Source: Xenococcaceae cyanobacterium MO_188.B29 (lineage in GTDB: Bacteria; Cyanobacteriota; Cyanobacteriia; Cyanobacteriales; Xenococcaceae). Taken from it: a stretch of DNA of 64,000 nt. The DNA lies in the NCBI GenBank assembly GCA_030065155.1, contig JASJDI010000002.1, positions 1 through 64,000 on the forward strand, in the 5' to 3' direction. The position numbers and the translations under genes are program-made. The notes below the pieces were generated by a model. The model searched no databases, was not told the DNA's origin, and saw nothing but the letters and a program-made list of their open reading frames with translations. Below are positions 20,609 through 30,603 of this stretch, piece by piece (position 1 is the stretch's first letter; each line of letters begins with the position of its first letter).

Positions 20609-20989
20609 ATGAGCAATAATAATTTTCTCCAAATTATACAGCAAGGCTTTCGGGTCACTGTAGGAGCAACTACCTCTTTAGTTGAAACTATACAAGATCC
20701 CCAAAAAAGAACCGAAGCTTTATCTCAAATACAAACAGAGCTTGAACAAAAAACTCAGGAATGGTCTCAGAAAGGAGAAGTAACGGAGCAAGAAGCAAGA
20801 AGAATAATTGATAATTTAATTAGTCAAAGAGGCTGGCAAAAAAAAACTAATACTGCTAACAGCAATAACCAGTATTCTTCAAGTAGCAATTCCTCGGAAA
20901 ACAGTGTTCAATCAGATTTAGAAGAACTAACAGAACAGATTATTGCTCTGAGAAAAGATTTAGAAAATTTACAGCAATCCTCAGATTAA
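20609..20989 (+). CDS. Hypothetical phasin-like coiled-coil protein
   Basis: Helical, Q/E-rich; GFRVTVGATTSLVETIQDPQKR. Confidence 0.6.
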   Translation: MSNNNFLQIIQQGFRVTVGATTSLVETIQDPQKRTEALSQIQTELEQKTQEWSQKGEVTEQEARRIIDNLISQRGWQKKTNTANSNNQYSSSSNSSENSVQSDLEELTEQIIALRKDLENLQQSSD

Positions 20990-21063
20990 GTTAAATTAAA
21001 CAAAACTAATACCTATTACCTTAACTAAATCAAAATTGATTCAGACTTTGGTAATAAATTTAT

Positions 21064-21291
21064 TTAATCGTTAGTCCATTTTTCTGAACTAATCAAATCT
21101 CCAATGCGATCGCGCAATAAATAATCACATCGTTCTAATTCACATTCAATACTTAGCCACTCACGGGCAGGAAAAAACTCACAAAGCACATAAATTGATT
21201 GGGTTCGAGCTATCAGTCCTCCCTCTACTATTTGGCGTACTTCATCTCTGATTGTGTCGATCGAGTAATGAATTGGTGGAGATACTATCAT
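21064..21291 (-). CDS. DUF4327-like small protein, copy A
   Basis: Shares YSIDxxxDEARQxVExG...PAREWxxIECELERCDYLLRDxIGDLI with the next ORF. Confidence 0.8.
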   Translation of the reverse strand: MIVSPPIHYSIDTIRDEVRQIVEGGLIARTQSIYVLCEFFPAREWLSIECELERCDYLLRDRIGDLISSEKWTND

Positions 21292-21465
21292 GGTACTTGC
21301 TTCTAATAAGAGTGAACTTTTTAATTAAATACCGCATCTTTGATCTTAAGTAATTCGGCTTCCCATATCAATAGCAGCAAGTTTTTTCTATATTAAATAA
21401 TTTAAAATTATATAAAGAAGTCAATCATTACTTTAAATAAATAATTTAGCTTTGTAAAATAATGC

Positions 21466-21487
21466 AAAAAGCCTGATTTTTCAGGCT
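21466..21487 (-). terminator. Rho-independent terminator after DUF4327 copy B
   Basis: Minus strand AGCCTGA-AAAA-TCAGGCT-TTTTTGC. Confidence 0.75.
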
Positions 21488-21548
21488 CTTCAGTAAGTTT
21501 TTTCTTAAAAAATTTTGCCAAATCTAGATTAAGATGCCATAATGCACC

Positions 21549-21791
21549 TTAGTCATTATCCCAATGCTCATAGGCAATTAAATCACCAATAGGGTCTCTT
21601 AATAAATAGTCGCATCTCTCTAGTTCACATTCGATACAAACCCACTCACGAGCAGGAATATATTTACACAGCACATATATAGGCTGTTGACGACTAACGA
21701 TGCCTTTTTCTACCATTTGACGAGCCTCATCCTGAAGCATATCGATAGAATAATTGACGGAAGTGGCTGAAGATAAAGTAGCAATGCTCAT
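21549..21791 (-). CDS. DUF4327-like small protein, copy B
   Basis: Paralogue of 21064-21291. Confidence 0.8.
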   Translation of the reverse strand: MSIATLSSATSVNYSIDMLQDEARQMVEKGIVSRQQPIYVLCKYIPAREWVCIECELERCDYLLRDPIGDLIAYEHWDND

Positions 21792-21986
21792 AATTATTTA
21801 TTGAATAGTCACTAACTGAGACCGATACATATAACTATAAAACAATAATCGAGAACATTACACAAATTTTTGCTGTATCTAAAGTTACGTTTTTGTTAAG
21901 ATTTACCATTGATTGGCGAAAAGCTTAATATTGCATGACTGAGAATCCTCAATAAGGTTATTGTAACAAGCTCAAAGTATCAGATA

Positions 21987-22931
21987 TTAGTTAATTTGTG
22001 GTTTTTGTAGATGAGATTCTAAGGGTTCTATGTATTCATAGGGTTCTAAATGAATCGTGACGTGAACTAAGCCATATTTTTCTTGTAGTTTTCGTTCTAC
22101 TTCTTCTGTAACTGCATGGGCTGTTTTAATATCTTGAGGGGCAACAACCATATGCATTTCTATAAAAATTTCATGCTCGAGCTTGCCTCTTGAAGTAATA
22201 GAATGACAATTAAGTACCCCATATACTCCCATAGTCACCTCGAGAATGTCTTTAGCAGGAATAGCAACCCGATCCGTTAAAGAAGGAATATTTTCTTGCA
22301 ATACTTCCCATGCACTATGAAAAATAAAACCTGCTACTACAAAAGTAAGAATAGTATCTAACCACAGCCATCCTTGCTGTACCCCAACAAGTCCTATTAA
22401 AATAGCGATCGTTACCCATACATCACTCAGAGTATGTCGAGCATCAGCTAGAAGTAGTGTACTTCTAAGAGCTTTACCTCGATTTTTTTCATAAATAGCA
22501 ACTCCAATATTAATAATTAATACTCCTATCATTAAGAGCAAATCTAGATTATCAACAGTTAAAGATTCTGTTCCTTGCGTGGCAAAAATACGCTCTACAG
22601 CTGAACGCAAAATTTCTAGACAAGTTACAATTAAAAAACCAGCAATTGCTAATGCCCCTAAAGATTCAAATTTAGAATGACCATAGGGATGATCCCAATC
22701 CGGTTTAGGATTAGCTAAACGCATCGCTATCAAGCCAACAACATTACTAGCACTGTCCGTAAACGAATGTAGGGCATCAGCCAAAAGACTTAGAGAGCCA
22801 GTAGCTAAACCCAAACAGAATTTTGTCTCTAAGACAATTAGATTTAAGCCTAAAGTTATGTAAAGTACTTGCTGAATAGAATCTTGTCTTTTCTGTAGTT
22901 CAGAATTAGAGTGGTGTTTGTAGTTCTCCAT
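21987..22931 (-). CDS. Cation diffusion facilitator family transporter (paralogue of 19089-20009)
   Basis: GSLSLLADALHSFTDSASNVVGL, DWDHPYGHSKFESLGAL, LADARHTLSDVWV. Confidence 0.93.
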   Translation of the reverse strand: MENYKHHSNSELQKRQDSIQQVLYITLGLNLIVLETKFCLGLATGSLSLLADALHSFTDSASNVVGLIAMRLANPKPDWDHPYGHSKFESLGALAIAGFLIVTCLEILRSAVERIFATQGTESLTVDNLDLLLMIGVLIINIGVAIYEKNRGKALRSTLLLADARHTLSDVWVTIAILIGLVGVQQGWLWLDTILTFVVAGFIFHSAWEVLQENIPSLTDRVAIPAKDILEVTMGVYGVLNCHSITSRGKLEHEIFIEMHMVVAPQDIKTAHAVTEEVERKLQEKYGLVHVTIHLEPYEYIEPLESHLQKPQIN

Positions 22932-23149
22932 GTTTATTGTGTTCTAACACCTCAATATATCAACAAATAAAAGTTGATGGATTTAACTATGTTATTTACG
23001 ATTCATTGTGACAGGTCAAGCTTAAGGGCTTAAAGTAAAATACTATGTATAATATGGTGTCTTTATAGCACCATGAACACTATACTATGTATTAAACAAA
23101 GCAAGAGCGCGATCGCTAGAAAAATACAGTTAGCTTAAAAATGTCTTAA

Positions 23150-23480
23150 AAGCGATGCAGCAAGATCTTGCAAGACAGTCCGTTGGGCGGTGAAGTAGTG
23201 CGTTGGGGAGGGGCTGTGTGCTGAACCGCGAAAGGCGGAGTGACTTTCACCTGTGTCAGATGGACGGCTAAAATATCTGAATTCGATCGGATATTGCGTC
23301 CTCCACTTTACAAGCCCCATCGGGTTTCCCCAGTGCGCGTTCGAGATAGTGATTACAAATCACCAGAGTCGCACCGCTTGAAGGAACTGTCGAGGGTAAA
23401 GGTTTCTTTCTTAGCGCGACTGCACCAAGAAGATAAGCTGATAGCGCGTGGGGGATGCTGAGGTCTCCTCAGCTTATTCA
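23150..23480. other. Highly structured GC-richer intergenic region with many inverted repeats; candidate ncRNA or decayed repeat element
   Basis: GCAAGATCTTGC, GGGGCT/AGCCCC, GTGATT-ACA-AATCAC, AGTCGC/GCGACT and a terminal GCTGAGG-TCT-CCTCAGC hairpin. Confidence 0.45.
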
Positions 23481-23708
23481 ACCACGTAAGACGCTAAAAA
23501 CTAGTTGATAAACAACGTAGTTCCCTAACTTGTTACTAATGATATGCACTATTCTAGAAGAATAAGCTTATTTTTATCCTAACTTTAGTCTCCTCGTAAT
23601 TTCCTTCTCAGCCAACCGTAATATTACGGAGGAAAATTAGCTACTGTACTAAATTAGTGAATATATGCTTCAGTATTTACCACACCAAAGATTAAAAAAT
23701 AGAAGGAT

Positions 23709-24482
23709 TTAATATTCTAATCTTTCGTGTAAGTATTGCCAGCTAACAGAATTTATCCTTGTTTTTGATTTGAGAATACTAACAGCTTGTTCTAATTCCA
23801 ATTGATCTTTATAGCTTTCAGCCAAAAAATCTGCTTGAATTTCCGTTTTAGTTTGAAATTGTTGATCCTGATTATTGAGATTTTTGCTACAGACAGCAAT
23901 GAGCATTAGTTTTTTTTCTCTTACGGATTGTACTAACAAGGAAAGTATTTCAGGCTCATCTTCTATGTAACAAATTACTTGACAGCGATAGAGAACTTTC
24001 TTGATTGACGAATCTGCTAATTTTTGTATGTGTTTATACTCTGATTTGCGATTCTTTGGCTTAGTTAACTCTTCATTCGTACTATTCAGTTCTACTGGTT
24101 GGAAGATTAAGTTGCCTAACATCACAGCCACAGTGCTAACATAGGCAGGAAAGAAAAAGCCCAAACCAACTAAAGAACCAATACCCCCTGCGCACCAAGT
24201 AGTAATTCCTGTCACAATAGTAGGATATTTGGCTTTTTTGTTGAGAATAATGCTGGCACTTATTAAGCTCATTCCCAAAATGATCGGAGCTATGGTCTTG
24301 GCAGAAATTTCTTCTCCTGGAATAAGAATAGTCGTCATTGCAAAGACAGTGGCACCAAGAGAAGCCAAAACACTAATTCTCATGGTTGCTCTGGCTTTCT
24401 GCCATTGTCTTTCTATCCCTATTCCTGCGCCAAGAGCAAAGGCAAGCAACAGCCTAATTACGAGTTCTGTTTGTGTAATCAT
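23709..24482 (-). CDS. MgtC/SapB family membrane protein
   Basis: RLLLAFALGAGIGIERQWQKARATMRISVLASLGATVFAMTT, then a C-terminal ACT-like domain. Confidence 0.92.
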   Translation of the reverse strand: MITQTELVIRLLLAFALGAGIGIERQWQKARATMRISVLASLGATVFAMTTILIPGEEISAKTIAPIILGMSLISASIILNKKAKYPTIVTGITTWCAGGIGSLVGLGFFFPAYVSTVAVMLGNLIFQPVELNSTNEELTKPKNRKSEYKHIQKLADSSIKKVLYRCQVICYIEDEPEILSLLVQSVREKKLMLIAVCSKNLNNQDQQFQTKTEIQADFLAESYKDQLELEQAVSILKSKTRINSVSWQYLHERLEY

Positions 24483-24558
24483 TATTTTCCTCTCCTATCT
24501 AAGTTAACCAGAAGAGAAAACTAGTCGACGATCGCGGTTAACAATTTTAAAAGTTTTT

Positions 24559-24975
24559 TTAATGAATTTGATGGCGGTATAAATCATCACAATAAGATGC
24601 CCAGCCAATACCTAATAAGCTAGTAGCCAAGCCTGCTATTATACCAATCACCATCCAACCTATTACTCCTAACCAACTAGTGACATCATTAATTAAGGTA
24701 GTGATGCCCTTAGCTGTAACGTAAGCAGTAAAAGCACTAATTACTGTTACTACCAAGAGATCTAGTAGAATAGAAACAACATCTTTCTTGGATAGCTCTT
24801 CGTCAAAATAAATATTCCAGACAATAGCGCACATCGCAACGTTCGCTATAGTTAGAAATACTTGCTTAGACACTTCTATATCTGGCGTAGGTGTAGCAGT
24901 GACTACACCTGTACCAAAGACTGCTGCTAAAATAGCAATAGATGCCTGTTTTCTTTTGTGATGTAGAATACTCAC
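24559..24975 (-). CDS. Small integral membrane hypothetical protein
   Basis: Four hydrophobic segments; co-directional with the MgtC and HPP genes. Confidence 0.6.
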   Translation of the reverse strand: MSILHHKRKQASIAILAAVFGTGVVTATPTPDIEVSKQVFLTIANVAMCAIVWNIYFDEELSKKDVVSILLDLLVVTVISAFTAYVTAKGITTLINDVTSWLGVIGWMVIGIIAGLATSLLGIGWASYCDDLYRHQIH

Positions 24976-25151
24976 TGTTTTTACCTGCTCTATTTCCCCA
25001 ACAAAATACCGTCGGACAAAACTTACCGTTATTGAACAGTAATATTATGTAAAAATGTTACTATTAAAAGACAATTTGGCAAAATTTAATGTCTTTCAAG
25101 AGCGATCGCTACAAATATAACCTTATCCAATTATAATTTAGTTATTTATAG

Positions 25152-25898
25152 TTAGAGCCAATGGCGAGGATAAGATCTCCCTGGCATGAGGTTGTTAAAA
25201 GTTACAGTACAAATCAACAATATGATAGAGCCAAGTAGGACAGGTGTAAATAAAAAACTCCACTTCGCCTGACTCATTACTCCAACTAAAGCCACAGCAC
25301 CCCCAGGCGGATGTAAAGTTTTTGTAACTTGCATTATTTTAATAGCAGTAGCTACGGATAAAGCCATTACCCAAGGTTCAGAACCAAACAAGCCAACCAT
25401 TACAATACTAACTATTCCACCTAAAAGATTGCCAAAAATTAAATTGCGTGGTTGTGCCAGAGGGCTATTGGGAACAGCAAAAACTAATACGGCAGCAGCA
25501 CCAAAAGGAGCAGCAATTAGAGGATAACCAGAGCCAATACTCAGATAAGCTAATGCACCTATACCTATAAAACTACCCAGATAGGAAAACAATACTTGTT
25601 GAGAAGAAAATCTAGGTTGATAGGTTGAACTACCATGAAGACTAGAGAGATATTTAGTGATTTTCAACCAAATATTTTTACGATTGTGCTTTTTTCTGGG
25701 AGAATTTTGTTGGAGCTTTTTTAATTGCTCTTGTAGCTCATTAATTTGTTGCTGTTGAATCTTAAGTTGTTCTTCATATAATTTGCTTATTTTCTGTGGA
25801 TGTTGGGTCATGAGTACCACAGAAGAGAATTGTTTAGAGCGTATGGAGCTATTAATTTTAGACTCTTCTACAGAATCATTATGAGTAGTATTATTCAC
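25152..25898 (-). CDS. HPP family membrane protein with N-terminal coiled coil
   Basis: HPP-type core LHPPGGAVALVGV; PFGAAAVLVFAVPNSPLAQPRNLIFG. Confidence 0.9.
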   Translation of the reverse strand: MNNTTHNDSVEESKINSSIRSKQFSSVVLMTQHPQKISKLYEEQLKIQQQQINELQEQLKKLQQNSPRKKHNRKNIWLKITKYLSSLHGSSTYQPRFSSQQVLFSYLGSFIGIGALAYLSIGSGYPLIAAPFGAAAVLVFAVPNSPLAQPRNLIFGNLLGGIVSIVMVGLFGSEPWVMALSVATAIKIMQVTKTLHPPGGAVALVGVMSQAKWSFLFTPVLLGSIILLICTVTFNNLMPGRSYPRHWL

Positions 25899-27008
25899 GA
25901 TTAACTATTTCCAATAATTGTGTTTTGGTAACTGTTGAGAAGGGTAAAAGGAAATTTCTGTATAAATTTACACAGTAGTCTAAATTTTAGGATAAGATAT
26001 CCATCTGTTTTAAGCAATAAATTTATCTTTTTTTAAACAGTATTGTTCGCTACATAATTAGTGTAATAACTGTAGTGGTCTCAGAATGCAATTTGATCAA
26101 AAATACAATGCAATTACAACATCAAATTGTTGCTCTAGATCGAATTATGAGCAAATTTAAAGTTACAATAGCTACTTCATTCGGATGGTTTTTGAATACT
26201 TAGTTATTTTTTTTACAAGTAGGCTAGAGAATTTATAGAGTTGCAATAGGGATCATCCCACTTTGCTGTGCTTATTTAAATGGTGATATTAATCTAAGTA
26301 TTTCTGCTTAATTAAAAAGTGGAATGCTTCCGTTGCAATAGGTCTATAAGAGCAGCAAGAAATACAAAAAAAATTACGCAGAGAAAAGACAAAATTTTGC
26401 TATTTCTAATTCATATTTAATATCAATTAAATTTGTTGTATTAAACAAGGTATGGAGTTGACATTTTTGGCTTGAGAAAAGGTTATGTCAAAGTTAAGAA
26501 GTAATAAAATTCGGGTTAATTCTCACACCTATCTTTTCTGAGAAAACAACTCAATGCAATTACTTTAATGTAACTTTTTGTATTTCAACGAACGCCCATT
26601 TTAGCAAAGAGAGTAAGAGGCAATAACGGCTTACTACAAAATTGTTACGCAAGACCCAGTCCAATGGCTCAAACAGACAAAGGAGACCAAGGGACAAAAG
26701 AGAAATGGATGATAATAGGTACTGAGAAAACACCAGTTTGTCTAACTGCTATGTTGAGAGAAAATTGATTGATGCAAGAAGAAGTATTATCTAGTTTTTA
26801 ACTGTTATGGTTGCTCTTTTAAGACTTATCTTATAAGTCTTAAAATTGCTAGGTATAACTTCAACTCATAACTCCAAAGCAGTTATTTTCTTTACCTGGT
26901 TTGATTTTATAACTTAAATATAAGAAATTGTAGCCTATGTAGCAAAAATACTCTTTTTTATTTGTTAAGTTATGATTAAAGAATAACTCCCAAGAAAAAT
27001 ATTTAAGT

Positions 27009-27024
27009 ATATACGTACGTATAT
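27009..27024. promoter_or_regulatory. Perfect 16-bp palindrome ATATACGTACGTATAT; candidate operator
   Basis: Exact dyad in the intergenic region 123 bp upstream of the 27147 ORF. Confidence 0.4.
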
Positions 27025-27146
27025 GCTTTATGGGGAGGTAATTCTAATATATTTTCCCTTACACTTACTATGCTAAGTAATTATAGATAGTTTATTTTTT
27101 TAACTTACTCAGACACAGTGGAAATCAATAAAATCGGGTGCAATAG

Positions 27147-28472
27147 ATGTTAGAATCGGATATTTGCGAAGATATTTTGAAGCATCATAGAAGATTTGAA
27201 GCAAAAAAATATGACAGAGAAAAAGGACTTTATATTGGTAAAGTCCTTATTGTTGGTGCAGGTTCTATAGGTGCACTGATCGGTTCAGCTTTAATCAAAG
27301 CTGGTTTAAATGTTACTTTTGCTGGGCGTCCACATAGTAGTTATACTGAACAGATAAAATGTTCAGGTCTAACCATAACTTATCCTTGTGGAGAGACATT
27401 TTCCATTTCTTCACCAGCAGAAAAAGGACATGTTCGTTTTGTTGATACACAACAAAAGCTGAAAGAGAAATTCGATCTTATTGTGGTAGCAGTAAAGAGC
27501 AACTGTCTTGCTTCAGTAAAGTCCTATATTAATGCTCATGCTACTAAAGATACAATCATATTTCATGCTCAGAATGGTATTCCTTACTGGTGGTTTAAGG
27601 AAGATAAGTATATTTCCTCTTTAAGTCCAATGCTGGCTCATGAAGTTGCTCATCGTCCTTACCTTGATAGTATCGACCCCAAAGGAATGATTTTGCGGAC
27701 TTTGGGCGATCGCTGTTTAGTGGGATGTGTGATGAAAGCACCTTGCAGTAAAACAGCAGCAGGTCATGTGCAAGTGAGAAAACCACCTAAAATGATCCTA
27801 GGGTTAACTAATACCGATAAGTATTCGTATCAAGAACAGAAAATTAGGCAACTGTGTGAAATTTTCTCTACTTATGGTCTAGAAACATCCTATTCCAGTA
27901 ATATTAGAGTTGAGGTATGTAACAAGTTAGCAATTAATGCCACTACTAACATTCTTTCTGCTTTAACTGGCTCTTTAATTTCCAAGTTAACGTCAAATGT
28001 TGATACTAATAATTTAATCAGAACTATACTGCAAGAGATTAATCAAGTCTTTCAAGTCTATGGTATCAATGAGGCTGATTTACCGACAGAAGGGAAGCTT
28101 TATTCTTATATAAATCAACCAGGAAGTCAAAAACATCTTCCTTCCCTAGCTCAAGATTTTTATCATCATCGACAAGGAGAAGTTAATTTGATTACAGCGC
28201 CAGTGGAAATGGCAAAGATAGCAGGCATTGATGTACCTACCCTTTCCAGTCTGGCAGAACTACTAAAGTTAGGTCAAAGACATACTCTCAATAGTCAAGA
28301 TGGTAAATTTGCTATTCTTGATTTCAAAAATGGTAGAGGTTTCCATATTTTGAAAGAGGAGATAGAGAGAACTAAAACTATTATTTGTAAAGAAACCCAT
28401 ATATCTGATATTGTTGCTCATGTGATGCAGATTAATCAATCTGCCAAAATACCCACTTGGGTATATGGTTAA
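27147..28472 (+). CDS. Ketopantoate reductase (PanE/ApbA)-like oxidoreductase with N- and C-terminal extensions
   Basis: VLIVGAGSIGALIGSALIKAGLNVTFAGR; VVAVKSN; AQNGI; VEVCNKLAINATTNILSAL. Confidence 0.85.
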   Translation: MLESDICEDILKHHRRFEAKKYDREKGLYIGKVLIVGAGSIGALIGSALIKAGLNVTFAGRPHSSYTEQIKCSGLTITYPCGETFSISSPAEKGHVRFVDTQQKLKEKFDLIVVAVKSNCLASVKSYINAHATKDTIIFHAQNGIPYWWFKEDKYISSLSPMLAHEVAHRPYLDSIDPKGMILRTLGDRCLVGCVMKAPCSKTAAGHVQVRKPPKMILGLTNTDKYSYQEQKIRQLCEIFSTYGLETSYSSNIRVEVCNKLAINATTNILSALTGSLISKLTSNVDTNNLIRTILQEINQVFQVYGINEADLPTEGKLYSYINQPGSQKHLPSLAQDFYHHRQGEVNLITAPVEMAKIAGIDVPTLSSLAELLKLGQRHTLNSQDGKFAILDFKNGRGFHILKEEIERTKTIICKETHISDIVAHVMQINQSAKIPTWVYG

Positions 28473-28564
28473 ACATTGTATTTGAGAGCTTAAGTAGAAA
28501 TCTGCTCACAGGACTTTTTATTGATAGCTAGGGGCAATCTTTTCTATCTTTTTGAGGTAAAGTT

Positions 28565-30154
28565 TTGAATGTTCCTCTATTGAATTCGCAAATTCTGGTT
28601 AAAATCACCCAGAAAATCAAGAAAGAGTTTATCAGTCAGAGAACATGGATAGAGCCAAGATATTCTTCTTCCCCAGTTGATGGATTATTCCTAACGACTT
28701 TTTTAGGAATTTCGCTCTTAAGGAAAATCATTGGTTGGCTCTATTTTAATTGCCGTCAAAATATATCCTACCTATTACCAATTTTTGCTGGAAGCATAAT
28801 CTGGCTGATTTCTCCTCCTCTGGGCGTGGAAGAAAAAGCATGGCATTTATTAGCTATTTTTGCTGCCACTATTGTTGCTTTTATTACTCAACCTATGGCT
28901 ATGAGTTCTGTAGCCATTATCGCTCTAGTTGTGGCACTTTTGAGTAATACTCTCACTATTACGGAAGGGTTAAGTGGGTTTAATAGCACTACTTCCTGGT
29001 TAACTTTCAGTTCTTTTATTATTGCTAGAGGAATTATTAAAACTAGATTAGGTATTCGTATTGCCTACTTGTTCATGCTGTTTCTGGGTAGAAACGCCCT
29101 CATGCTCAGTTACGGTGTCCTGGCTACAGATTTAATTCTTTCCCCAGCTATGCCTAGTGGTAATGCTAGAGCGGGAGGAATTATTTTTCCTCTAGTCCAA
29201 TCTTTGGCAAAAGCATATAAAAGCGATCCTCTTCAGGGTACTGCCCGTAAAATTGGTTCATTCTTGATGCAAATTGCTTATCAAGGCACTCAAATTACTA
29301 CAACCATGTTTCTGACAGCTATGGTGGCTAACCCATTAATGGCTCAATTAGCTGAAGGGATGGGAGTAAAAATCAATTGGCTCAATTGGGCTTTAGCTGC
29401 TTTACTTCCAGGGGGTATTACTTTGCTAATTATGCCTTTGCTGGTTTATGTTGTCTATCCTCCAGATATTAATTCTACTCCTGAAGCTTCTGACTTAGCC
29501 CAGAAAAAATTGGCTAAAATGGGCAAAATCAGTACACAAGAGTGGTTAATGGCAATAATTTTGTTATTACTTTTATTTTTGTGGATATTTGGTCATAGCT
29601 TGGGCGGAATTAGTAGTGCAACTACTGCTTTAGTGGGAGTCGCACTTTTACTTGGTACAGAAGTTTTAACCTGGAAAGATGTGATGGCAGAACACAAAGC
29701 TTGGAATATCTTAATCTGGTTTTCGATCTTACTGATGATGGCTACTTTTCTTAACGAATTTGGTTTAATTTCTTGGATGAGTAACCAGATAGGAGCTATT
29801 GTTAGCGGTTTACCCTGGCAATTGGCTTTTCTGCTATTGACTATAGTTTATTTTTATAGCGGGTACTTTTTTGCTAGTAAAGCTGCTAGAGCAAGTGCTA
29901 TGTTTGCTCCTTTTCTCTCTGTATCTATTGCTGTAGGCACACCTCCTATGTATGCAGCACTAATTTTAATCTCTATGGTTAATTTATCTGGGTGTTTAAC
30001 TCCCTATGCTACTGCTGAAGCAGCAATCTACTATAGTGCTGGATACGTAGATACAGATGTTTGGTGGAGATTAGGATTTATTTTGAGTGTAGTTTATATA
30101 CCTCTTTGGCTGATTATCGGTGGGATGTGGTGGAAAATTTTGGGCTTATGGTAA
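28565..30154 (+). CDS. DASS/SLC13-type anion permease
   Basis: Multi-TM; LVGVALLLGTEVLTWKDVMAEHKAWNILIWFSILLMM; LSPAMPSGNARAGGIIFPL. Confidence 0.9.
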   Translation: MNVPLLNSQILVKITQKIKKEFISQRTWIEPRYSSSPVDGLFLTTFLGISLLRKIIGWLYFNCRQNISYLLPIFAGSIIWLISPPLGVEEKAWHLLAIFAATIVAFITQPMAMSSVAIIALVVALLSNTLTITEGLSGFNSTTSWLTFSSFIIARGIIKTRLGIRIAYLFMLFLGRNALMLSYGVLATDLILSPAMPSGNARAGGIIFPLVQSLAKAYKSDPLQGTARKIGSFLMQIAYQGTQITTTMFLTAMVANPLMAQLAEGMGVKINWLNWALAALLPGGITLLIMPLLVYVVYPPDINSTPEASDLAQKKLAKMGKISTQEWLMAIILLLLLFLWIFGHSLGGISSATTALVGVALLLGTEVLTWKDVMAEHKAWNILIWFSILLMMATFLNEFGLISWMSNQIGAIVSGLPWQLAFLLLTIVYFYSGYFFASKAARASAMFAPFLSVSIAVGTPPMYAALILISMVNLSGCLTPYATAEAAIYYSAGYVDTDVWWRLGFILSVVYIPLWLIIGGMWWKILGLW

Positions 30155-30313
30155 AATCAGAAACCCGCAAGCATATAAATAGGTGTGTTTAATTAATTAT
30201 AAAATGGGGGAAGGCAGAGGGGCAGAAGAGAAGAGGAAGCAATGGTGGAAGCCCCTAAAGGGTTCAGCATTTCTTTCAAGTCGGAGGTAGTCGCTACAAC
30301 GCTTACAAGGTTA

Positions 30314-30345
30314 GACTTTTTACCGCCGAGTCGCGGTAAAAAGTC
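30314..30345. repeat. Perfect 13-bp inverted repeat GACTTTTTACCGC-CGAGTC-GCGGTAAAAAGTC
   Basis: Seen directly. Confidence 0.85.
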
Positions 30346-30603
30346 CACCAAGACAGGGGAGGAATAAAACGTTGCTATCTTATATTTAATTGCGTTCGGT
30401 TACTTATGTCTTTGACTGATATATACTAGTTCAGCTTGAACTTAGTTTTCTTTAGTAGTGATATTCTCCCACACTAGCAGCTATTGCCATATAGTTTGGG
30501 CTTTTTTACTTAATTAATTTAAATAAGCCTATTTTTCTGAAGTGCATACACTCAGCTAAAGTTTAAAGAGCTATATTATCAAACATAATAGCTAATAAAC
30601 CTA

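Noticed and set aside
23320-23375. tRNA- or tmRNA-like segment (GTTCGAGAT T-loop-like string)
   Set aside because: No complete cloverleaf, acceptor stem or tmRNA tag frame could be drawn.
23135-23461. Overlapping ORFs on both strands in the structured intergenic region
   Set aside because: No recognisable domain, overlapping on opposite strands, and composition dominated by inverted repeats.
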